Positions 42,215-53,417 are shown, counted from the first letter of the stretch. The stretch is 64,000 nt of DNA from Phocaeicola vulgatus ATCC 8482 (GCF_000012825.1 NC_009614.1:1054001-1118000), one strand, 5' to 3'. A program made the numbers and translations. Notes: a model not told the origin generated them from the letters alone.

Positions 42215-42580
42215 TTAAAGTACTTCAGGTGCAAGTGATACCACTTTCATGTTTGCAGCACGCAACTCTCTTGCAACAGGGCCAAAAATACGACTTCCTC
42301 TAATTTCACCTGCATTATTCAACAATACGCAAGCATTATCATCAAAACGAATATAAGAACCATCAGCACGACGGATTTCTTTCTTAGTACGTACAATTAA
42401 AGCCTTTGATACTGCACCTTTTTTAACATCACTAGAGGGGATTACACTCTTGATAGAAACTACAATGACATCCCCTACAGAAGCGTAACGTCTCTTCGTA
42501 CCGCCTAATACGCGGATACAAAGAGCTTCTTTAGCGCCACTGTTGTCACACACTGTAAGTCTGGATTCTACTTGTATCAT
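42215..42580 (-). CDS. rplN: 50S ribosomal protein L14
   Basis: 121 residues of uL14, [27 protein letters not shown] followed by the beta barrel and [19 protein letters not shown] with the ending [18 protein letters not shown]. Contacts 16S rRNA helix 14 in bridge B8 and is the docking site of RsfS. Two bp after rpsQ. Confidence 0.97.
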   Translation of the reverse strand: MIQVESRLTVCDNSGAKEALCIRVLGGTKRRYASVGDVIVVSIKSVIPSSDVKKGAVSKALIVRTKKEIRRADGSYIRFDDNACVLLNNAGEIRGSRIFGPVARELRAANMKVVSLAPEVL

Positions 42581-42582
42581 AA

Positions 42583-42840
42583 TTACTTAGCTCTTTCAAT
42601 TATTTCAACCAATCTCCATCTCTTAGTTTTGCTCAAAGGACGAGTTTCCATGATGTGTACTGTATCACCTACATTACATTCATTCTTTTCATCATGAGCA
42701 TGGTATTTTTTCGTTTTAGAAACGAACTTACCATAAATAGGGTGTTTTTCTTTAAACTTAGCAGCAACAGTAATGGTCTTATCCATCTTATTGCTTACTA
42801 CAACACCTGTTCTTTCTTTTCTTAAATTTCTAGCTTCCAT
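42583..42840 (-). CDS. rpsQ: 30S ribosomal protein S17
   Basis: 85 residues of uS17, OB-fold ([55 protein letters not shown]). An ATG three codons upstream at 42849 would give MVLMEARN; the start MEARNLRKE at 42840 fits homologue length better. Follows rpmC after 11 bp. Confidence 0.96.
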   Translation of the reverse strand: MEARNLRKERTGVVVSNKMDKTITVAAKFKEKHPIYGKFVSKTKKYHAHDEKNECNVGDTVHIMETRPLSKTKRWRLVEIIERAK

Positions 42841-42851
42841 GAGGACCATTA

Positions 42852-43046
42852 TTATTTGTTAAGTTCTCTCTGATGCAATTCTGCCTTCATACGCGCAATC
42901 GTTCTGCGTAACTTTTTAATCTGTGCAGGATTATCCAGCGGAGAGATAGAATGATTTAAAACCATCTGATTGTAATTGGCTACTTCAGCTTCAATTCTTT
43001 CTGCCAATTCATTGGTAGCTATTTCTCTAATTTCTGCAATCTTCAT
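42852..43046 (-). CDS. rpmC: 50S ribosomal protein L29
   Basis: 64 residues of uL29, a two-helix hairpin at the exit tunnel where trigger factor and SRP dock: [17 protein letters not shown] and the C-terminal [16 protein letters not shown]. Between rplP (6 bp) and rpsQ (11 bp), standard S10 order. Confidence 0.96.
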   Translation of the reverse strand: MKIAEIREIATNELAERIEAEVANYNQMVLNHSISPLDNPAQIKKLRRTIARMKAELHQRELNK

Positions 43047-43052
43047 AATAAA

Positions 43053-43487
43053 TTAAGCATTTTGATTTTGAGCATCGTAATCACGTCTAACTATAAACTT
43101 AGTAGTAACAGGAAGCTTCTGTGCTGCAAGACGCAAAGCTTCTTTAGCTACCTCATAAGGAACACCTTCTGCCTCGATGATAATACGACCCGGAGTAACC
43201 GGAGCAACGAAACCTTCAGGAGCACCTTTACCTTTACCCATACGCACATCAGCAGGCTTGCGAGTAATAGGTTTGTCCGGGAAAATACGGATCCAAATCT
43301 GTCCTTGACGTTGCATATATCTTGTTACCGCAATACGTGCAGCTTCAATTTGTCTACCTGTAATCCATTTAGTCTCCAAAGATTTAATACCAAATGAGCC
43401 GAAAGCCAATTGGTTTCCTCTTTGAGCATTTCCTTTCTGACTGCCCTTCTGCTGTCTTCTGAATTTTGTCTTTTTCGGTTGTAACAT
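43053..43487 (-). CDS. rplP: 50S ribosomal protein L16
   Basis: 144 residues of uL16: [38 protein letters not shown], then the conserved [25 protein letters not shown] and [12 protein letters not shown]. Organises the A-site tRNA region and is needed late in 50S assembly. Twenty-one bp after rpsC. Confidence 0.97.
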
Positions 43488-43508
43488 AATTCCTAAAATT
43501 CAAATCCG

Positions 43509-44240
43509 TTAGCGATTGTTTTTCTTTCTTTTGAAGTTCTTACCACCGTTATTGTTGCCATTACCACCACGACCACTCTCTTTAGTCTGAGTAAAGTTGG
43601 GCGCTAATTCTCTCTTACCATACACTTCACCACGGCAAATCCATACTTTAATACCCAGCAAACCAACTTTAGTCAAAGCTTCTGCATGACAGTAGTCAAT
43701 ATCTGCACGGAAAGTATGCAACGGAGTTCTTCCTTCTTTATACATTTCAGAACGGGCCATTTCTGCTCCATTCAAACGTCCTGAAATCAACACTTTGATA
43801 CCTTCAGCGCCCATACGCATTGTGTTAGCGATAGCCATCTTGATGGCACGGCGATAGGCAATCTTACCTTCTACCTGACGAGCGATATTATTAGCTACAA
43901 TAACAGCATCCAACTCAGGTCTCTTCACTTCAAAGATATTGATCTGAATATCTTTGTCCGTGATCTTCTTCAACTCTTCTTTCAGCTTGTCAACTTCCTG
44001 ACCGCCTTTACCAATGATAATACCCGGACGTGCTGTACAAACCGTAATTGTCACCAATTTCAGTGTACGTTCAATAACAATTCTTGAAACGCTGGCTTTT
44101 GCAAGTCTGGCATTCAAATATTTACGGATTTTGCTGTCTTCCAACAAAGCATCACCATAATCATTGCCACCGTACCAATTAGAATCCCATCCTCTGATAA
44201 TTCCTAAACGGTTGCTTATCGGATTAACTTTCTGTCCCAT
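43509..44240 (-). CDS. rpsC: 30S ribosomal protein S3
   Basis: 243 residues of uS3. N-terminal [27 protein letters not shown] domain with the [14 protein letters not shown] loop near 75, and the C-terminal domain [25 protein letters not shown] basic, glycine/asparagine-rich tail ([19 protein letters not shown]) extends the protein. Lies at the mRNA entry channel. Six bp after rplV. Confidence 0.97.
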   Translation of the reverse strand: MGQKVNPISNRLGIIRGWDSNWYGGNDYGDALLEDSKIRKYLNARLAKASVSRIVIERTLKLVTITVCTARPGIIIGKGGQEVDKLKEELKKITDKDIQINIFEVKRPELDAVIVANNIARQVEGKIAYRRAIKMAIANTMRMGAEGIKVLISGRLNGAEMARSEMYKEGRTPLHTFRADIDYCHAEALTKVGLLGIKVWICRGEVYGKRELAPNFTQTKESGRGGNGNNNGGKNFKRKKNNR

Positions 44241-44246
44241 CTAGTC

Positions 44247-44657
44247 TTAATTTTGATTATCATTAGTACTCTTAGAATCAACGAACAAAGTCACGTGATT
44301 TGAACGTTTACGAATTCTGTAACCTCTTCCCTGCGGAGCCGGACGCATTCTTTTCAGCGTTGCACCACCATCAACATAAATCTTTGTTACAAACAATTCG
44401 CCACTTTCTGCCTTACGTTCGTTTTTCTGTTCCCAGTTAGCAATAGCAGAGCGCAACAGTTTTTCCACTCTTGCAGAAGCTTCTTTAGAAGAAAACTTCA
44501 AGACACCCAGTGCACGGTTCACTTCCATACCACGGATCATGTCAGCCACGAGACGCATTTTTCGCGGAGAAGTAGGAACATTTTGCAACTTTGCAAAATA
44601 CATGGTCTTAAGGGCTTCTTTTCTTTTTTCAGCCGATATTTTTTTTCTTGCTCCCAT
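44247..44657 (-). CDS. rplV: 50S ribosomal protein L22
   Basis: 136 residues of uL22, with the loop that reaches the exit-tunnel constriction. Signature: [38 protein letters not shown], and [32 protein letters not shown]. The loop residues linked to macrolide resistance look unaltered by eye. Thirty-six bp after rpsS. Confidence 0.97.
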
Positions 44658-44693
44658 TATTTATTACTTTATTATTTCTTCAGATTATCCTGC

Positions 44694-44963
44694 TTATTTT
44701 TTCTTATTACCTGCATGGCCGCGGAATGTACGTGTCGGTGCAAATTCACCTAATTTGTGTCCTACCATGTTTTCTGTAACGTAAACAGGAATAAATTTAT
44801 TTCCGTTATGAACTGCAACTGTGTGCCCTACAAAATCAGGCGAGATCATCGAAGCTCTAGCCCAAGTCTTAACGACAACCTTCTTGCCGCTTTCATTCAT
44901 AGCAAGCACTTTCTTTTCAAGTTTAACGTTAATATATGGACCTTTTTTTAATGAACGACTCAT
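44694..44963 (-). CDS. rpsS: 30S ribosomal protein S19
   Basis: 89 residues of uS19 ([64 protein letters not shown] compressed in family terms), in the 30S head near S13. Twenty-two bp after rplB. Sequence is complete and typical. Confidence 0.97.
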   Translation of the reverse strand: MSRSLKKGPYINVKLEKKVLAMNESGKKVVVKTWARASMISPDFVGHTVAVHNGNKFIPVYVTENMVGHKLGEFAPTRTFRGHAGNKKK

Positions 44964-44985
44964 AATTTACTCAATTAATCAGTTA

Positions 44986-45807
44986 TTACTTTCTTCTCTC
45001 AATAATATACTTAGAAGACTGTTTTTTCGGAGCTCTTGTCTTCAAGCCCTTAGCATACAAGCCTGTACGTGATCTTGGATGACCTCCTGAAGCGCGTCCT
45101 TCACCACCACCCATCGGGTGATCAACAGGATTCATAACAACACCACGGTTGCGAGGACGACGCCCCATCCAACGAGTACGACCTGCCTTACCGGAAGATT
45201 CCAATCCATGATCAGAGTTACCAACGCTACCAATAGTAGCCTTACAAGCACTAAGTATTTGTCTTACCTCACCTGAAGGCAATTTAATCACACAATACTT
45301 GCCTTCTCTTGAAGTTAACTGAGCAAAATTACCAGCTGATCTTACCAAAGCTGCACCTTGGCCCGGACGTAATTCTATATTGTGAATTACAGTACCAACG
45401 GGGATGTTTTCAAGCGGAAGTGCGTTACCAATCTCAGGCGCTGCATTCGCTCCAGACACCAATGTGCTACCAACTTGCAATCCATTAGGAGCAATAATAT
45501 ATCTCTTTTCACCATCAGCATAAAACAGCAAAGCAATACGAGCCGAACGATTCGGATCGTATTCTATAGTTTTAACAACTGCGGGTACACCGTCTTTGTT
45601 TCTCTTGAAATCAATAAGTCTGTATTTTCTCTTGTGACCACCGCCCATATAGCGCATTGTCATTTTACCAACGTTGTTGCGACCACCTGTTGAGCGCTTT
45701 CCAAATACAAGAGACTTTTCTGGTACCGATGCAGTAATCTCTTCAAAAGTACCAATAATTTTATGTCTTTGCCCCGGTGTTGTGGGCTTAAATTTACGTA
45801 CTGCCAT
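44986..45807 (-). CDS. rplB: 50S ribosomal protein L2
   Basis: 273 residues of uL2, central to the peptidyl transferase region and subunit joining. N-terminal OB-fold ([21 protein letters not shown]) and the C-terminal signature [20 protein letters not shown] with the conserved His of the HPMGGGEG loop. Five bp after rplW. Confidence 0.97.
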   Translation of the reverse strand: MAVRKFKPTTPGQRHKIIGTFEEITASVPEKSLVFGKRSTGGRNNVGKMTMRYMGGGHKRKYRLIDFKRNKDGVPAVVKTIEYDPNRSARIALLFYADGEKRYIIAPNGLQVGSTLVSGANAAPEIGNALPLENIPVGTVIHNIELRPGQGAALVRSAGNFAQLTSREGKYCVIKLPSGEVRQILSACKATIGSVGNSDHGLESSGKAGRTRWMGRRPRNRGVVMNPVDHPMGGGEGRASGGHPRSRTGLYAKGLKTRAPKKQSSKYIIERRK

Positions 45808-45812
45808 CTTTA

Positions 45813-46103
45813 TTAAATATTGCTATAAAAATCAATAGTATCGCCTTCTTTCAATGTTACGATAGCTTTCTTATAAGCATTCGTACGACCATTGATGATT
45901 CCAGACTTAGTGTAACGGCTTTTACTCTTTCCCGAGTATTTTAGCGTATTTACATCTACTACTGTAACATTATACAAAGCTTCAATCTCACTCTTAATTT
46001 CCAACTTGTTAGCTTCAGGACGTACAATAAAGCCGAATCGATTTAACTTCTCGGTAATTGCAGTCATTTTCTCAGTAACCAACGGTTTAATAATAATTCC
46101 CAT
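45813..46103 (-). CDS. rplW: 50S ribosomal protein L23
   Basis: 96 residues of uL23 at the tunnel exit (docking site for trigger factor and SRP): [41 protein letters not shown] and [16 protein letters not shown]. Preceded by a GGAGG Shine-Dalgarno at 46112-46116. Twenty-one bp after rplD. Confidence 0.96.
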   Translation of the reverse strand: MGIIIKPLVTEKMTAITEKLNRFGFIVRPEANKLEIKSEIEALYNVTVVDVNTLKYSGKSKSRYTKSGIINGRTNAYKKAIVTLKEGDTIDFYSNI

Positions 46104-46124
46104 TATCTAAGCCTCCTTTTTAAA

Positions 46125-46751
46125 TTAAGATAAGATATTCTCGATAGCCTTGAGCGAGTTTTCTGTAACAACAAGAGTTTCAGCATTCAATACATTGTAA
46201 GTATTTAATGCAGAAGCAATTGCTACATTAGCACGTTCGATGTTACGAGCTGACAAATATACATTTTTATTAGCTTCCGGCAAAACAAGAAGCAACTTTT
46301 TGTCAGCAATTTTAAGATTATTTACCATAGAAACGAAATCCTTAGTCTTTGGAGCCTCAAATGTGAAGTCTTCAACAATAATGATTGCGTTCTCTTGAGC
46401 TTTATAAGACAATGCCGACTTGCGAGCCAATGTCTTAACTTTTTTATTCAACTTAAACCAATAGTCACGAGGTTTAGGACCAAACACGCGAGCACCACCC
46501 ACCAATACCGGAGAGTTGATATCACCACGACGAGCACCGCCACCACCTTTCTGACGACCTAATTTACGAGTAGAACCGCTGATTTCGCTTCTTTCTTTAG
46601 ATTTATGAGTTCCCTGACGTTGGTTAGCCATAAACTGCTTAACGTCCAAATAGATAGCGTGGTCATTGGGTTCAATTCCGAAGATAGATTCGTTTAACGT
46701 AACCTTTCTTCCGGTGTCTTCACCTTTAATATTTAATACGTTAACTTCCAT
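46125..46751 (-). CDS. rplD: 50S ribosomal protein L4
   Basis: 208 residues of uL4. The extended tunnel loop is at about 45-90 ([21 protein letters not shown], then [26 protein letters not shown]), and the globular part ends [13 protein letters not shown]. In E. coli L4 represses the S10 operon; no S10-leader structure was recognised here. Its ATG overlaps the rplC stop by one base. Confidence 0.97.
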   Translation of the reverse strand: MEVNVLNIKGEDTGRKVTLNESIFGIEPNDHAIYLDVKQFMANQRQGTHKSKERSEISGSTRKLGRQKGGGGARRGDINSPVLVGGARVFGPKPRDYWFKLNKKVKTLARKSALSYKAQENAIIIVEDFTFEAPKTKDFVSMVNNLKIADKKLLLVLPEANKNVYLSARNIERANVAIASALNTYNVLNAETLVVTENSLKAIENILS

Positions 46752-47368
46752 TATTTCTCAATTATTACGATTGAACCTTTGCAACCCGGTACCGAACCTT
46801 TAATCAAAAGAAGATTGTGTTCCGGAATCACTTTTAATACCTGTAAGTTATGTGTAGTAACGCGGTCACCACCCATTTGGCCACCCATACGCATTCCTTT
46901 GAATACTTTTGCAGGGTAAGAACATGCACCGATAGAACCCGGTTTACGAGCGCGGTTGTGCTGACCGTGAGTAGTCTGACCTACTCCACCAAATCCATGT
47001 CTTTTAACTACACCTTGGAAGCCTTTACCTTTAGAAGTACCAACAACGTCAACATAAGCCGCATCATTGAACAACTCCACTGTAATAGTGTCTCCCAAAT
47101 TCAATTCTGTTTCAAAATCTTTGAACTCGGCCAAGTGTCTCTTCGGAGTTACACCAGCTTTTTTAAAGTGCCCCATCAAAGGTTTGGTAGTATGCTTTTC
47201 CTTTTTGTCCTGGAAACCTACCTGAACAGCTGCATAGCCGTCTTTCTCAACACTCTTAATCTGAGTAACTACACAAGGACCAGCTTCGATAACAGTGCAT
47301 GGTACATTTTTACCATCAGCACTGAAAACGGATGTCATTCCGATTTTCTTTCCTAATAATCCTGGCAT
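46751..47368 (-). CDS. rplC: 50S ribosomal protein L3
   Basis: 205 residues of uL3: [20 protein letters not shown], then [29 protein letters not shown] and the loop [23 protein letters not shown] reaching the peptidyl transferase centre. One of the two initiators of 50S assembly. Twenty bp after rpsJ. Confidence 0.97.
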
Positions 47369-47388
47369 TTCAGTTAATTTTTAATGCA

Positions 47389-47694
47389 TTAAACTTTAAT
47401 TTCTACTTCAACTCCACTCGGTAATTCCAACTTCATCAGAGCGTCTACTGTCTTAGCTGTTGAGCTATAGATGTCGATTAATCTCTTGTAAGAAGACAAT
47501 TCAAACTGTTCACGTGACTTCTTGTTAACGAAAGTCGAACGGTTTACCGTAAAAATACGCTTGTGTGTAGGCAATGGAATAGGACCGCTAACAATAGCAC
47601 CTGTTGCCTTCACTGTTCTAACGATCTTTTCAGCAGACTTGTCTACCAAGTTGTGATCGTAAGATTTCAGTTTAATTCTAATTTTTTGACTCAT
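47389..47694 (-). CDS. rpsJ: 30S ribosomal protein S10
   Basis: 101 residues of uS10 (NusE): [52 protein letters not shown] and the end [15 protein letters not shown]. It also acts as a transcription antitermination factor with NusB/NusG. First gene of the S10 group, 84 bp after fusA, so it may be driven from the upstream str promoter. Confidence 0.97.
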   Translation of the reverse strand: MSQKIRIKLKSYDHNLVDKSAEKIVRTVKATGAIVSGPIPLPTHKRIFTVNRSTFVNKKSREQFELSSYKRLIDIYSSTAKTVDALMKLELPSGVEVEIKV

Positions 47695-47778
47695 TAAATT
47701 TTAAATTAAAAAATGATTAAATATAAAGTGGGGCCGGATTAAGAGTCATTCGCTAACCCGTCGCCCCTGTTTTTTTTA

Positions 47779-49896
47779 TTATACTAAGTCTACGCGACCT
47801 TTCACTTCTTCAAGTACAGCCTTAGCAATAGAGCTGGAAACTTGAGCATGATGATCATAAGTCATAGATGATGTAGCACGGCCCGAAGTAATAGTACGCA
47901 AAGCTGTTACGTAACCAAACATTTCTGCCAAAGGTACTTTAGCTTTTACAATACGAGCTCCAGAACGGCTTGATTCCATACCTTCTACTTGACCACGACG
48001 CTTATTCAAGTCACCAATAACATCACCCATGTTTTCTTCAGGAGTTACAACCTCCAGTTTCATAATAGGTTCAGTCAATACAGGACCTGCTTTAGCACAT
48101 GCATTTTTGTAAGCCTGGATAGCACAGATCTCGAATGACAACTGGTCAGAGTCAACCGGATGGAATGAACCATCCTTCAAAACTACTTTCAGTGAATCAA
48201 GCGGATACCCTGCCAACACACCATTCTTCATTGCGGTCTGGAAACCTTTCTGAACTGATGGGATAAATTCCTTAGGAACATTACCGCCCTTCACTTCATC
48301 AATAAACTGCAAACCACCTTGTGTAAAGTCTTCATCAACCGGGCCGATTGCCACAATGATATCGGCAAACTTACCACGACCACCAGACTGCTTCTTATAA
48401 ACTTCACGCAATTCAACAGTCTTAGTGATAGCTTCCTTATAGTTAACCTGAGGTTTACCCTGGTTACATTCTACTTTAAACTCACGTTTCAGACGGTCGA
48501 TAATAATATCCAAATGAAGCTCACCCATACCGGAAATAATAGTCTGACCGGACTGCTCATCAGTCTTAACAGTAAATGTCGGGTCTTCTTCAGCCAGTTT
48601 AGCCAAGCCATTAGACAACTTGTCCAAATCTTTCTGAGTCTTAGGTTCAACTGCAATACCAATTACAGGATCAGGGAATTCCATTGATTCCAATACGATC
48701 GGTGCATCTTCATCACACAACGTATCACCTGTACGGATATCCTTGAAACCAACACCGGCACCAATATCACCAGCTCCAATCACCTCTACAGGATTCTGTT
48801 TGTTTGAGTGCATCTGGAACAAACGTGATACACGTTCTTTTTTACCCGAACGAGTGTTATAGATATATGAACCAGCCTCTACCTTACCAGAGTAAACACG
48901 GAAGAAAGTCAAACGTCCGACATAGGGGTCAGTTGCAATCTTAAATGCCAAAGCTGATGTTTTTTCATCCTCGCTAGGTTTACGGTCTTCCTCTGCTCCT
49001 GTAGTCGGATTAGTACCTACAATAGCAGGTGTATCCAACGGAGAAGGCAAGAACGCACAAACATAGTCAAGCAATGTCTGAACTCCCTTATTCTTGAATG
49101 AAGAGCCGCAGAACATCGGAACGATATCCATTTTCAATGTACCTGCACGCAAAGCACGCAAGATTTCTTCTTCAGTGATTGTAGAAGGATCATCAAAGAA
49201 TTTCTCCATTAAAGCATCGTCAAATTCAGCCACTTTTTCGAGCATTTTCTCTCTCCATTCATTAGCTTCATCAACCAAGTTCGCCGGAATTTCTTCTACG
49301 CTATAATCTGCACCCATTGTTTCATCGTGCCACAAAATAGCTTTCATTTTAATCAAATCAACAACTCCTTTGAAGCTCTCTTCAGCACCAATAGGAATTA
49401 CCACAGGGCAAGCATTTGCGCCTAATACATCCTTCATCTGGCGAACAACTTCGAAAAAGTCAGCACCAGAACGGTCCATTTTATTAACGTAACCAATACG
49501 AGGCACATTGTATTTATCAGCCTGACGCCATACGGTTTCTGACTGAGGTTCAACACCACCAACCGCACAATAAGCTGCAACAGCTCCATCCAAGACACGT
49601 AAAGAACGTTCTACTTCAGCAGTAAAGTCAACGTGTCCCGGAGTGTCAATCAAGTTTATTTTATAAGTATTTCCCGCATATTTCCAACGAGTAGTAGTAG
49701 CAGCAGATGTAATAGTAATACCACGTTCCTGCTCCTGCTCCATCCAGTCCATTGTTGCTGCACCATCATGCACCTCACCAATTTTGTGAGTCAAGCCAGT
49801 GTAGAACAAAATACGTTCTGAAGTCGTTGTCTTACCAGCATCAATGTGAGCCATGATACCGATATTGCGGGTCAAATGCAAATCATGTTTAGCCAT
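47779..49896 (-). CDS. fusA: Elongation factor G
   Basis: 705 residues, the translocation GTPase. G1 [14 protein letters not shown] near residue 16, G3 DTPGHVDF, G4 [10 protein letters not shown], then domains II-V with [30 protein letters not shown] and the domain IV/V end [20 protein letters not shown]. Length is normal for EF-G. Located 31 bp after rpsG. The tuf gene, which follows fusA in many bacteria, is absent here. Confidence 0.97.
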   Translation of the reverse strand: MAKHDLHLTRNIGIMAHIDAGKTTTSERILFYTGLTHKIGEVHDGAATMDWMEQEQERGITITSAATTTRWKYAGNTYKINLIDTPGHVDFTAEVERSLRVLDGAVAAYCAVGGVEPQSETVWRQADKYNVPRIGYVNKMDRSGADFFEVVRQMKDVLGANACPVVIPIGAEESFKGVVDLIKMKAILWHDETMGADYSVEEIPANLVDEANEWREKMLEKVAEFDDALMEKFFDDPSTITEEEILRALRAGTLKMDIVPMFCGSSFKNKGVQTLLDYVCAFLPSPLDTPAIVGTNPTTGAEEDRKPSEDEKTSALAFKIATDPYVGRLTFFRVYSGKVEAGSYIYNTRSGKKERVSRLFQMHSNKQNPVEVIGAGDIGAGVGFKDIRTGDTLCDEDAPIVLESMEFPDPVIGIAVEPKTQKDLDKLSNGLAKLAEEDPTFTVKTDEQSGQTIISGMGELHLDIIIDRLKREFKVECNQGKPQVNYKEAITKTVELREVYKKQSGGRGKFADIIVAIGPVDEDFTQGGLQFIDEVKGGNVPKEFIPSVQKGFQTAMKNGVLAGYPLDSLKVVLKDGSFHPVDSDQLSFEICAIQAYKNACAKAGPVLTEPIMKLEVVTPEENMGDVIGDLNKRRGQVEGMESSRSGARIVKAKVPLAEMFGYVTALRTITSGRATSSMTYDHHAQVSSSIAKAVLEEVKGRVDLV

Positions 49897-49927
49897 CTTC
49901 GTCCTTTACTTATTAATTATTACTTGA

Positions 49928-50404
49928 TTAGAATCTAAAGTGAGCGAATGCACGGTTAGCTTCAGCCATACGGTGCATATCTTCTTTACGCTTATAAGCA
50001 CCACCCTGTTCGTTGAAAGCGTCAATAATCTCAGCTGCCAGTTTATCTGCCATTGATTTACCACCGCGTTTACGAGCGAAAAGAATCAAGTTTTTCATTG
50101 AGATTGACTCTTTACGATCAGGACGAATTTCAGTAGGAACCTGGAAAGTAGCGCCACCTACACGACGAGACTTTACTTCAATCTGCGGAGTTACATTATC
50201 CAAAGCTTTCTTCCAGATTTCCAAAGCTGATTTTTCTTCATTAGGAAGTTTTGTTTTCACTGTTTCCAGTGCTGCATAGAAGATCTCATAAGATGTATTC
50301 TTTTTTCCATCATACATCAAGTGATTTACGAATTTAGAAACCTTCTGATCATTAAATACCGGATCCGGAAGGATCACACGTTTTTTTGGTTTTGCTTTTC
50401 TCAT
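49928..50404 (-). CDS. rpsG: 30S ribosomal protein S7
   Basis: 158 residues of uS7, initiator of the 30S head: [57 protein letters not shown] and [21 protein letters not shown] compressed in family terms. Gap of 148 bp to rpsL, somewhat long, could contain an S7-type autoregulatory site, but no clear structure was recognised. Confidence 0.97.
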   Translation of the reverse strand: MRKAKPKKRVILPDPVFNDQKVSKFVNHLMYDGKKNTSYEIFYAALETVKTKLPNEEKSALEIWKKALDNVTPQIEVKSRRVGGATFQVPTEIRPDRKESISMKNLILFARKRGGKSMADKLAAEIIDAFNEQGGAYKRKEDMHRMAEANRAFAHFRF

Positions 50405-50552
50405 TTTTTCTCAAAATAATGTTTTTGTTTGGGGCTGCACTTTTTCCGTTTACTTCAACGCTTCCTCTGAAGCATTTACTCAACCTTTATAGCTTATTCC
50501 AACAAACCAAAACTTAAATTAATATTCTTTGTTTCAGGAATTCAGTTACAAT

Positions 50553-50966
50553 TTACTTCTTTCCTTTTCCTTTTGCAGGAGCTGCAGCTTGTCCTGCTTT
50601 AGGACGCTTCGCACCATATTTAGAACGTCTTTGTGTACGACCAGCTACGCCTGCTGTATCCAAAGTACCACGAACGATGTGATAACGTACACCCGGAAGG
50701 TCTTTCACACGACCACCACGAACCAACACGATTGAGTGTTCCTGCAAGTTATGACCTTCTCCCGGAATATAAGAGTTTACTTCCTTAGAGTTAGTCAGAC
50801 GCACACGAGCAACTTTACGCATTGCTGAATTCGGCTTTTTCGGAGTAGTAGTATACACACGAACACAAACGCCACGTCTTTGAGGACATGAATCCAGTGC
50901 CGGAGATTTACTCTTCTCAACCAAAACCTCTCTTCCTTTTCTTACTAATTGTTGAATAGTAGGCAT
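50553..50966 (-). CDS. rpsL: 30S ribosomal protein S12
   Basis: 137 residues of uS12, decoding-centre protein. [45 protein letters not shown] and [23 protein letters not shown] are diagnostic. The lysines linked to streptomycin response in the PKKPNSA and GRVKDLPG loops are the wild-type residues. A basic C-terminal tail ([19 protein letters not shown]) extends it. First gene after the str promoter. Confidence 0.97.
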   Translation of the reverse strand: MPTIQQLVRKGREVLVEKSKSPALDSCPQRRGVCVRVYTTTPKKPNSAMRKVARVRLTNSKEVNSYIPGEGHNLQEHSIVLVRGGRVKDLPGVRYHIVRGTLDTAGVAGRTQRRSKYGAKRPKAGQAAAPAKGKGKK

Positions 50967-51041
50967 TTTGTTTGATTTTTAATTATTATATATTGTTTAT
51001 TAATTTGCTGTACTAAGTCCAAAACTATACATTTTGGGCTG

Positions 51042-51049
51042 CAAAGTTA
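51042..51049 (-). promoter_or_regulatory. -7 box of the rpsL-rplQ super-operon
   Basis: Minus strand TAACTTTG, fitting TAnnTTTG, 76 bp before the rpsL ATG. It is the only clear promoter found ahead of the 30-gene leftward run, although internal promoters are possible. Confidence 0.65.
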
Positions 51050-51092
51050 CGAATAACATTTTAATAAACAATACTTTCTACTAATAAAAATA

Positions 51093-51130
51093 GTCTGTTT
51101 CTCAAAAAAGTTTTTGAAAAACAGACTACT
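51093..51130 (-). terminator. Terminator of the DUF3467 gene
   Basis: An 18-bp stem with one mismatch (51093-51110 with 51113-51130) and a 2-nt loop, followed on the minus strand by a T-rich run. It separates DUF3467 from the ribosomal promoter downstream. Confidence 0.8.
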
Positions 51131-51154
51131 ATGTTATTTTTGCTACAAAAGCCC

Positions 51155-51496
51155 TTATGCTTCCCCTTTAAATCCGCTTATAGGAGGAATGAATGTTTTT
51201 CCATCCGGTCCATTATTTCCCCCATTCATTTCTTCCGGCATTCGAATAGGTCCAAAATTACGTTCGTATTTTGCAACATTCTCCTGTAATGCATACATCA
51301 AACGTTTTGCATGTTCAGGAGTCAGTACAATACGTGACTGCACTCCAGCTTTAGGTAATCCCGGCATTACACGCACAAAATCAACAATAAATTCCGAACT
51401 GGAATGGGTAATAATGGCAAGATTTGCATACGTTCCTTGAGCTACTTCTTCTTTCAACTCTATCTGCAACTGATTGTTATTTTTTTCGTTTTCCAT
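51155..51496 (-). CDS. DUF3467 protein
   Basis: 113 residues from the ATG at 51496 (MENEKNNNQLQIEL), preferred over an upstream one six codons earlier. The pattern ARAxYANLA-type QGTYANLAIITHSSSEFIVDFVRVMPG ... RIVLTPEHAKRLMYALQENVAKYE is the DUF3467 family, small cytosolic proteins that are widespread and without known function. It has its own promoter and terminator between rpoC and rpsL; the position beside the RNA polymerase/ribosome genes hints at a housekeeping role, but this is inference. Confidence 0.85.
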   Translation of the reverse strand: MENEKNNNQLQIELKEEVAQGTYANLAIITHSSSEFIVDFVRVMPGLPKAGVQSRIVLTPEHAKRLMYALQENVAKYERNFGPIRMPEEMNGGNNGPDGKTFIPPISGFKGEA

Positions 51497-51567
51497 GATT
51501 TTATACTTTAGCATTAAAAAATATTCTGAATTTCAAGGTCCCCAACTTCTATTCTTTGGTTGGAGTA

Positions 51568-51575
51568 CAAATATA
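51568..51575 (-). promoter_or_regulatory. -7 box of the DUF3467 gene
   Basis: Minus strand TATATTTG with TTG about 20 nt upstream, 71 bp before the ATG at 51496. The nearby IS1182-type element ends 71 bp upstream and leaves it intact. Confidence 0.6.
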
Positions 51576-51649
51576 GACATTTATTTGTAATAATACAACA
51601 TACTGATTATTCTATATAATTTTCCTATAGCATTTACTATAAACCTAAA

Positions 51650-51688
51650 GAAGGTGTGTCGTAATACACGATGCGCCTTCTTTTTTTT
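51650..51688 (+). terminator. Inward-facing terminator at the left IS tip
   Basis: Hairpin GAAGG...CCTTC at 51650-51680 followed on the plus strand by eight T. It would stop rightward transcripts entering the element. Confidence 0.7.
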
Positions 51689-51716
51689 CATTGACTATAA
51701 AAATCGACTCATTTTT

Positions 51717-53372
51717 TTAAGCTGCGATATTTTGAGGATTTCTTTGATTTATGCGTTCGCAACATCTAAATAGAACAACTGTAAGCTCATAAAACGGTCT
51801 AATCAGCCAATCCATACCTTCTTTAGTTATTTTTGCACACATCTTTTTTATATTGAAGGCAATGGCAAAGAAGGCAAAGTCCATGAAGACCTTATCCTTT
51901 CCAAAATGGCGGAAACGTTTGTAATTCATATTGTTTTTCATTTGTCCGAACACGGCTTCCGGTTCTATGCATCTCTGTCCTCTGTGTTTCAGCCCTTCCT
52001 CTGAGCAGAGCAACTCTTTGGCTTTTTGCTTGTATTTTCTGAGTCTGTGATTCAACTCTATCGTTCTGTTCCCCTTTGCTTTAAAACATCGGCATCTTAG
52101 CGGACAGCCTTCACATCTGATGGCTCTGTACCTGGCATTTTCGCTGACATATCCGGATGCTGTTTTCACATGTCTAGTCCCTATCCTTTGCATCTTCTGT
52201 CCCATGGGGCAGATACAAAAGTCTTGTTCTTCATTGTAGTAGAAGTTTTCCGCCTTGAACGGGTCCGGTTTGAATCTCGGCCGCTGTTCCATGTGGAAGT
52301 AGTTGTACTTGACGTAGGCTTCCATACCGTTTTCTGACATGAAGCGGTAATTCTCCTCAGAACCGTAGCCGGAATCGGCAACCACCGTATGGGCCAGCCT
52401 GTCATATCTGCTTGAGAAGGATTGCAGGAAAGGTATCAGGGTCAGTGTATCCGTAGGGTTCGGGAAGAGTGCAAAGTCGGTAATGAACTGGTTCCCGGTG
52501 CCGATCTGGAGGTTGTAACCGGGCTTTGTCTGGCCGTTACGCATGGCATCCTCCTTCATTCTCATGAAAGTAGCGTCATTGTCCGTTTTGGAATAGGAAT
52601 TCCTGTCCTGCAGCGTGTCCAGACGGTTGTCGTATTCCTGTAGCTTGTCCCTGTGCTCTTCCAACTCCTTCAGCTGTTTGCGTTTCTTTTTCAACGCAGT
52701 CTTTTCCTCTTTCGTGGAGGGTTCAGGAACCTGTTCGAGTGCTTGACGCAATTCTCCTGCCATTTCAGTCAGCATGGCCGGAGTGAACTCAATCTCCTCA
52801 TTGCTTTCCGATGAGTTCTCCTGGGCGATGACATTGTCTATCTGCCCTAGCAGGATATGTATCTTCTTCATCAGGCGTTCACGGTTCCGCTCAACCGTTT
52901 TCCGCCAGACGAAAGTATACTTATTGGCTTTGGACTCAATCTTTGTCCCGTCAATGTATTCCACATTCAAGCTGATGAAGCCTTTGGAAGAGAGAAGGAG
53001 TACGGTTTGGGTAAACACCTCGTTGATTTCATTCTTCACCCGGTTGCGGAAACGGTTGATGGTGATGAAATCCGGTTTCTCATATCCGGCAAGCCAGATA
53101 TAATGGATGTCACGGTGAAGGAGCTTTTCGATTTTCCGGCAGGAGTAGATGTTGTTCATATAGGCATACAGGATGACCTTGAGCATCATCCTGGGATGGT
53201 AAGGGCTGCGCCCGCATTCCTTATACAACTTCCTGAAACTTTCAAGGTTCAGGCTCTCAACCAAAGCGTCAACCATCCGAACTGGATCATGCTCTGCAAT
53301 ATCCTCGTCAATTCTTGGAGGAAAAAGCACTGTTTGGTTGGGATTGTAAGGACGAAAATGTATCTTTGTCAT
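51717..53372 (-). CDS. IS1182-family transposase
   Basis: 551 residues from the ATG at 53372 (MTKIHFRPYNPNQTVLFPP); a longer frame to 53483 exists but would be encoded by the IS tip and terminator. N-terminal DUF772-type domain (HDPVRMVDALVESL, HPRMMLKVILYAYMNNIYSCRKIEKLLHRD, ITINRFR), coiled-coil-like insert at about 180-270, then catalytic Asp in VEYIDGTKIESKANKY, Asp in VVADSGYGSEENY, a four-Cys cluster CEGCPLRCRC and Glu in EPEAVFGQMKNNMNYKRFRHFG. All parts are present, so it is probably functional. Confidence 0.92.
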   Translation of the reverse strand: MTKIHFRPYNPNQTVLFPPRIDEDIAEHDPVRMVDALVESLNLESFRKLYKECGRSPYHPRMMLKVILYAYMNNIYSCRKIEKLLHRDIHYIWLAGYEKPDFITINRFRNRVKNEINEVFTQTVLLLSSKGFISLNVEYIDGTKIESKANKYTFVWRKTVERNRERLMKKIHILLGQIDNVIAQENSSESNEEIEFTPAMLTEMAGELRQALEQVPEPSTKEEKTALKKKRKQLKELEEHRDKLQEYDNRLDTLQDRNSYSKTDNDATFMRMKEDAMRNGQTKPGYNLQIGTGNQFITDFALFPNPTDTLTLIPFLQSFSSRYDRLAHTVVADSGYGSEENYRFMSENGMEAYVKYNYFHMEQRPRFKPDPFKAENFYYNEEQDFCICPMGQKMQRIGTRHVKTASGYVSENARYRAIRCEGCPLRCRCFKAKGNRTIELNHRLRKYKQKAKELLCSEEGLKHRGQRCIEPEAVFGQMKNNMNYKRFRHFGKDKVFMDFAFFAIAFNIKKMCAKITKEGMDWLIRPFYELTVVLFRCCERINQRNPQNIAA

Positions 53373-53417
53373 AGTATAAAATGTTATGCTTAAAGATACA
53401 AAATCTTTAGGTAATAA

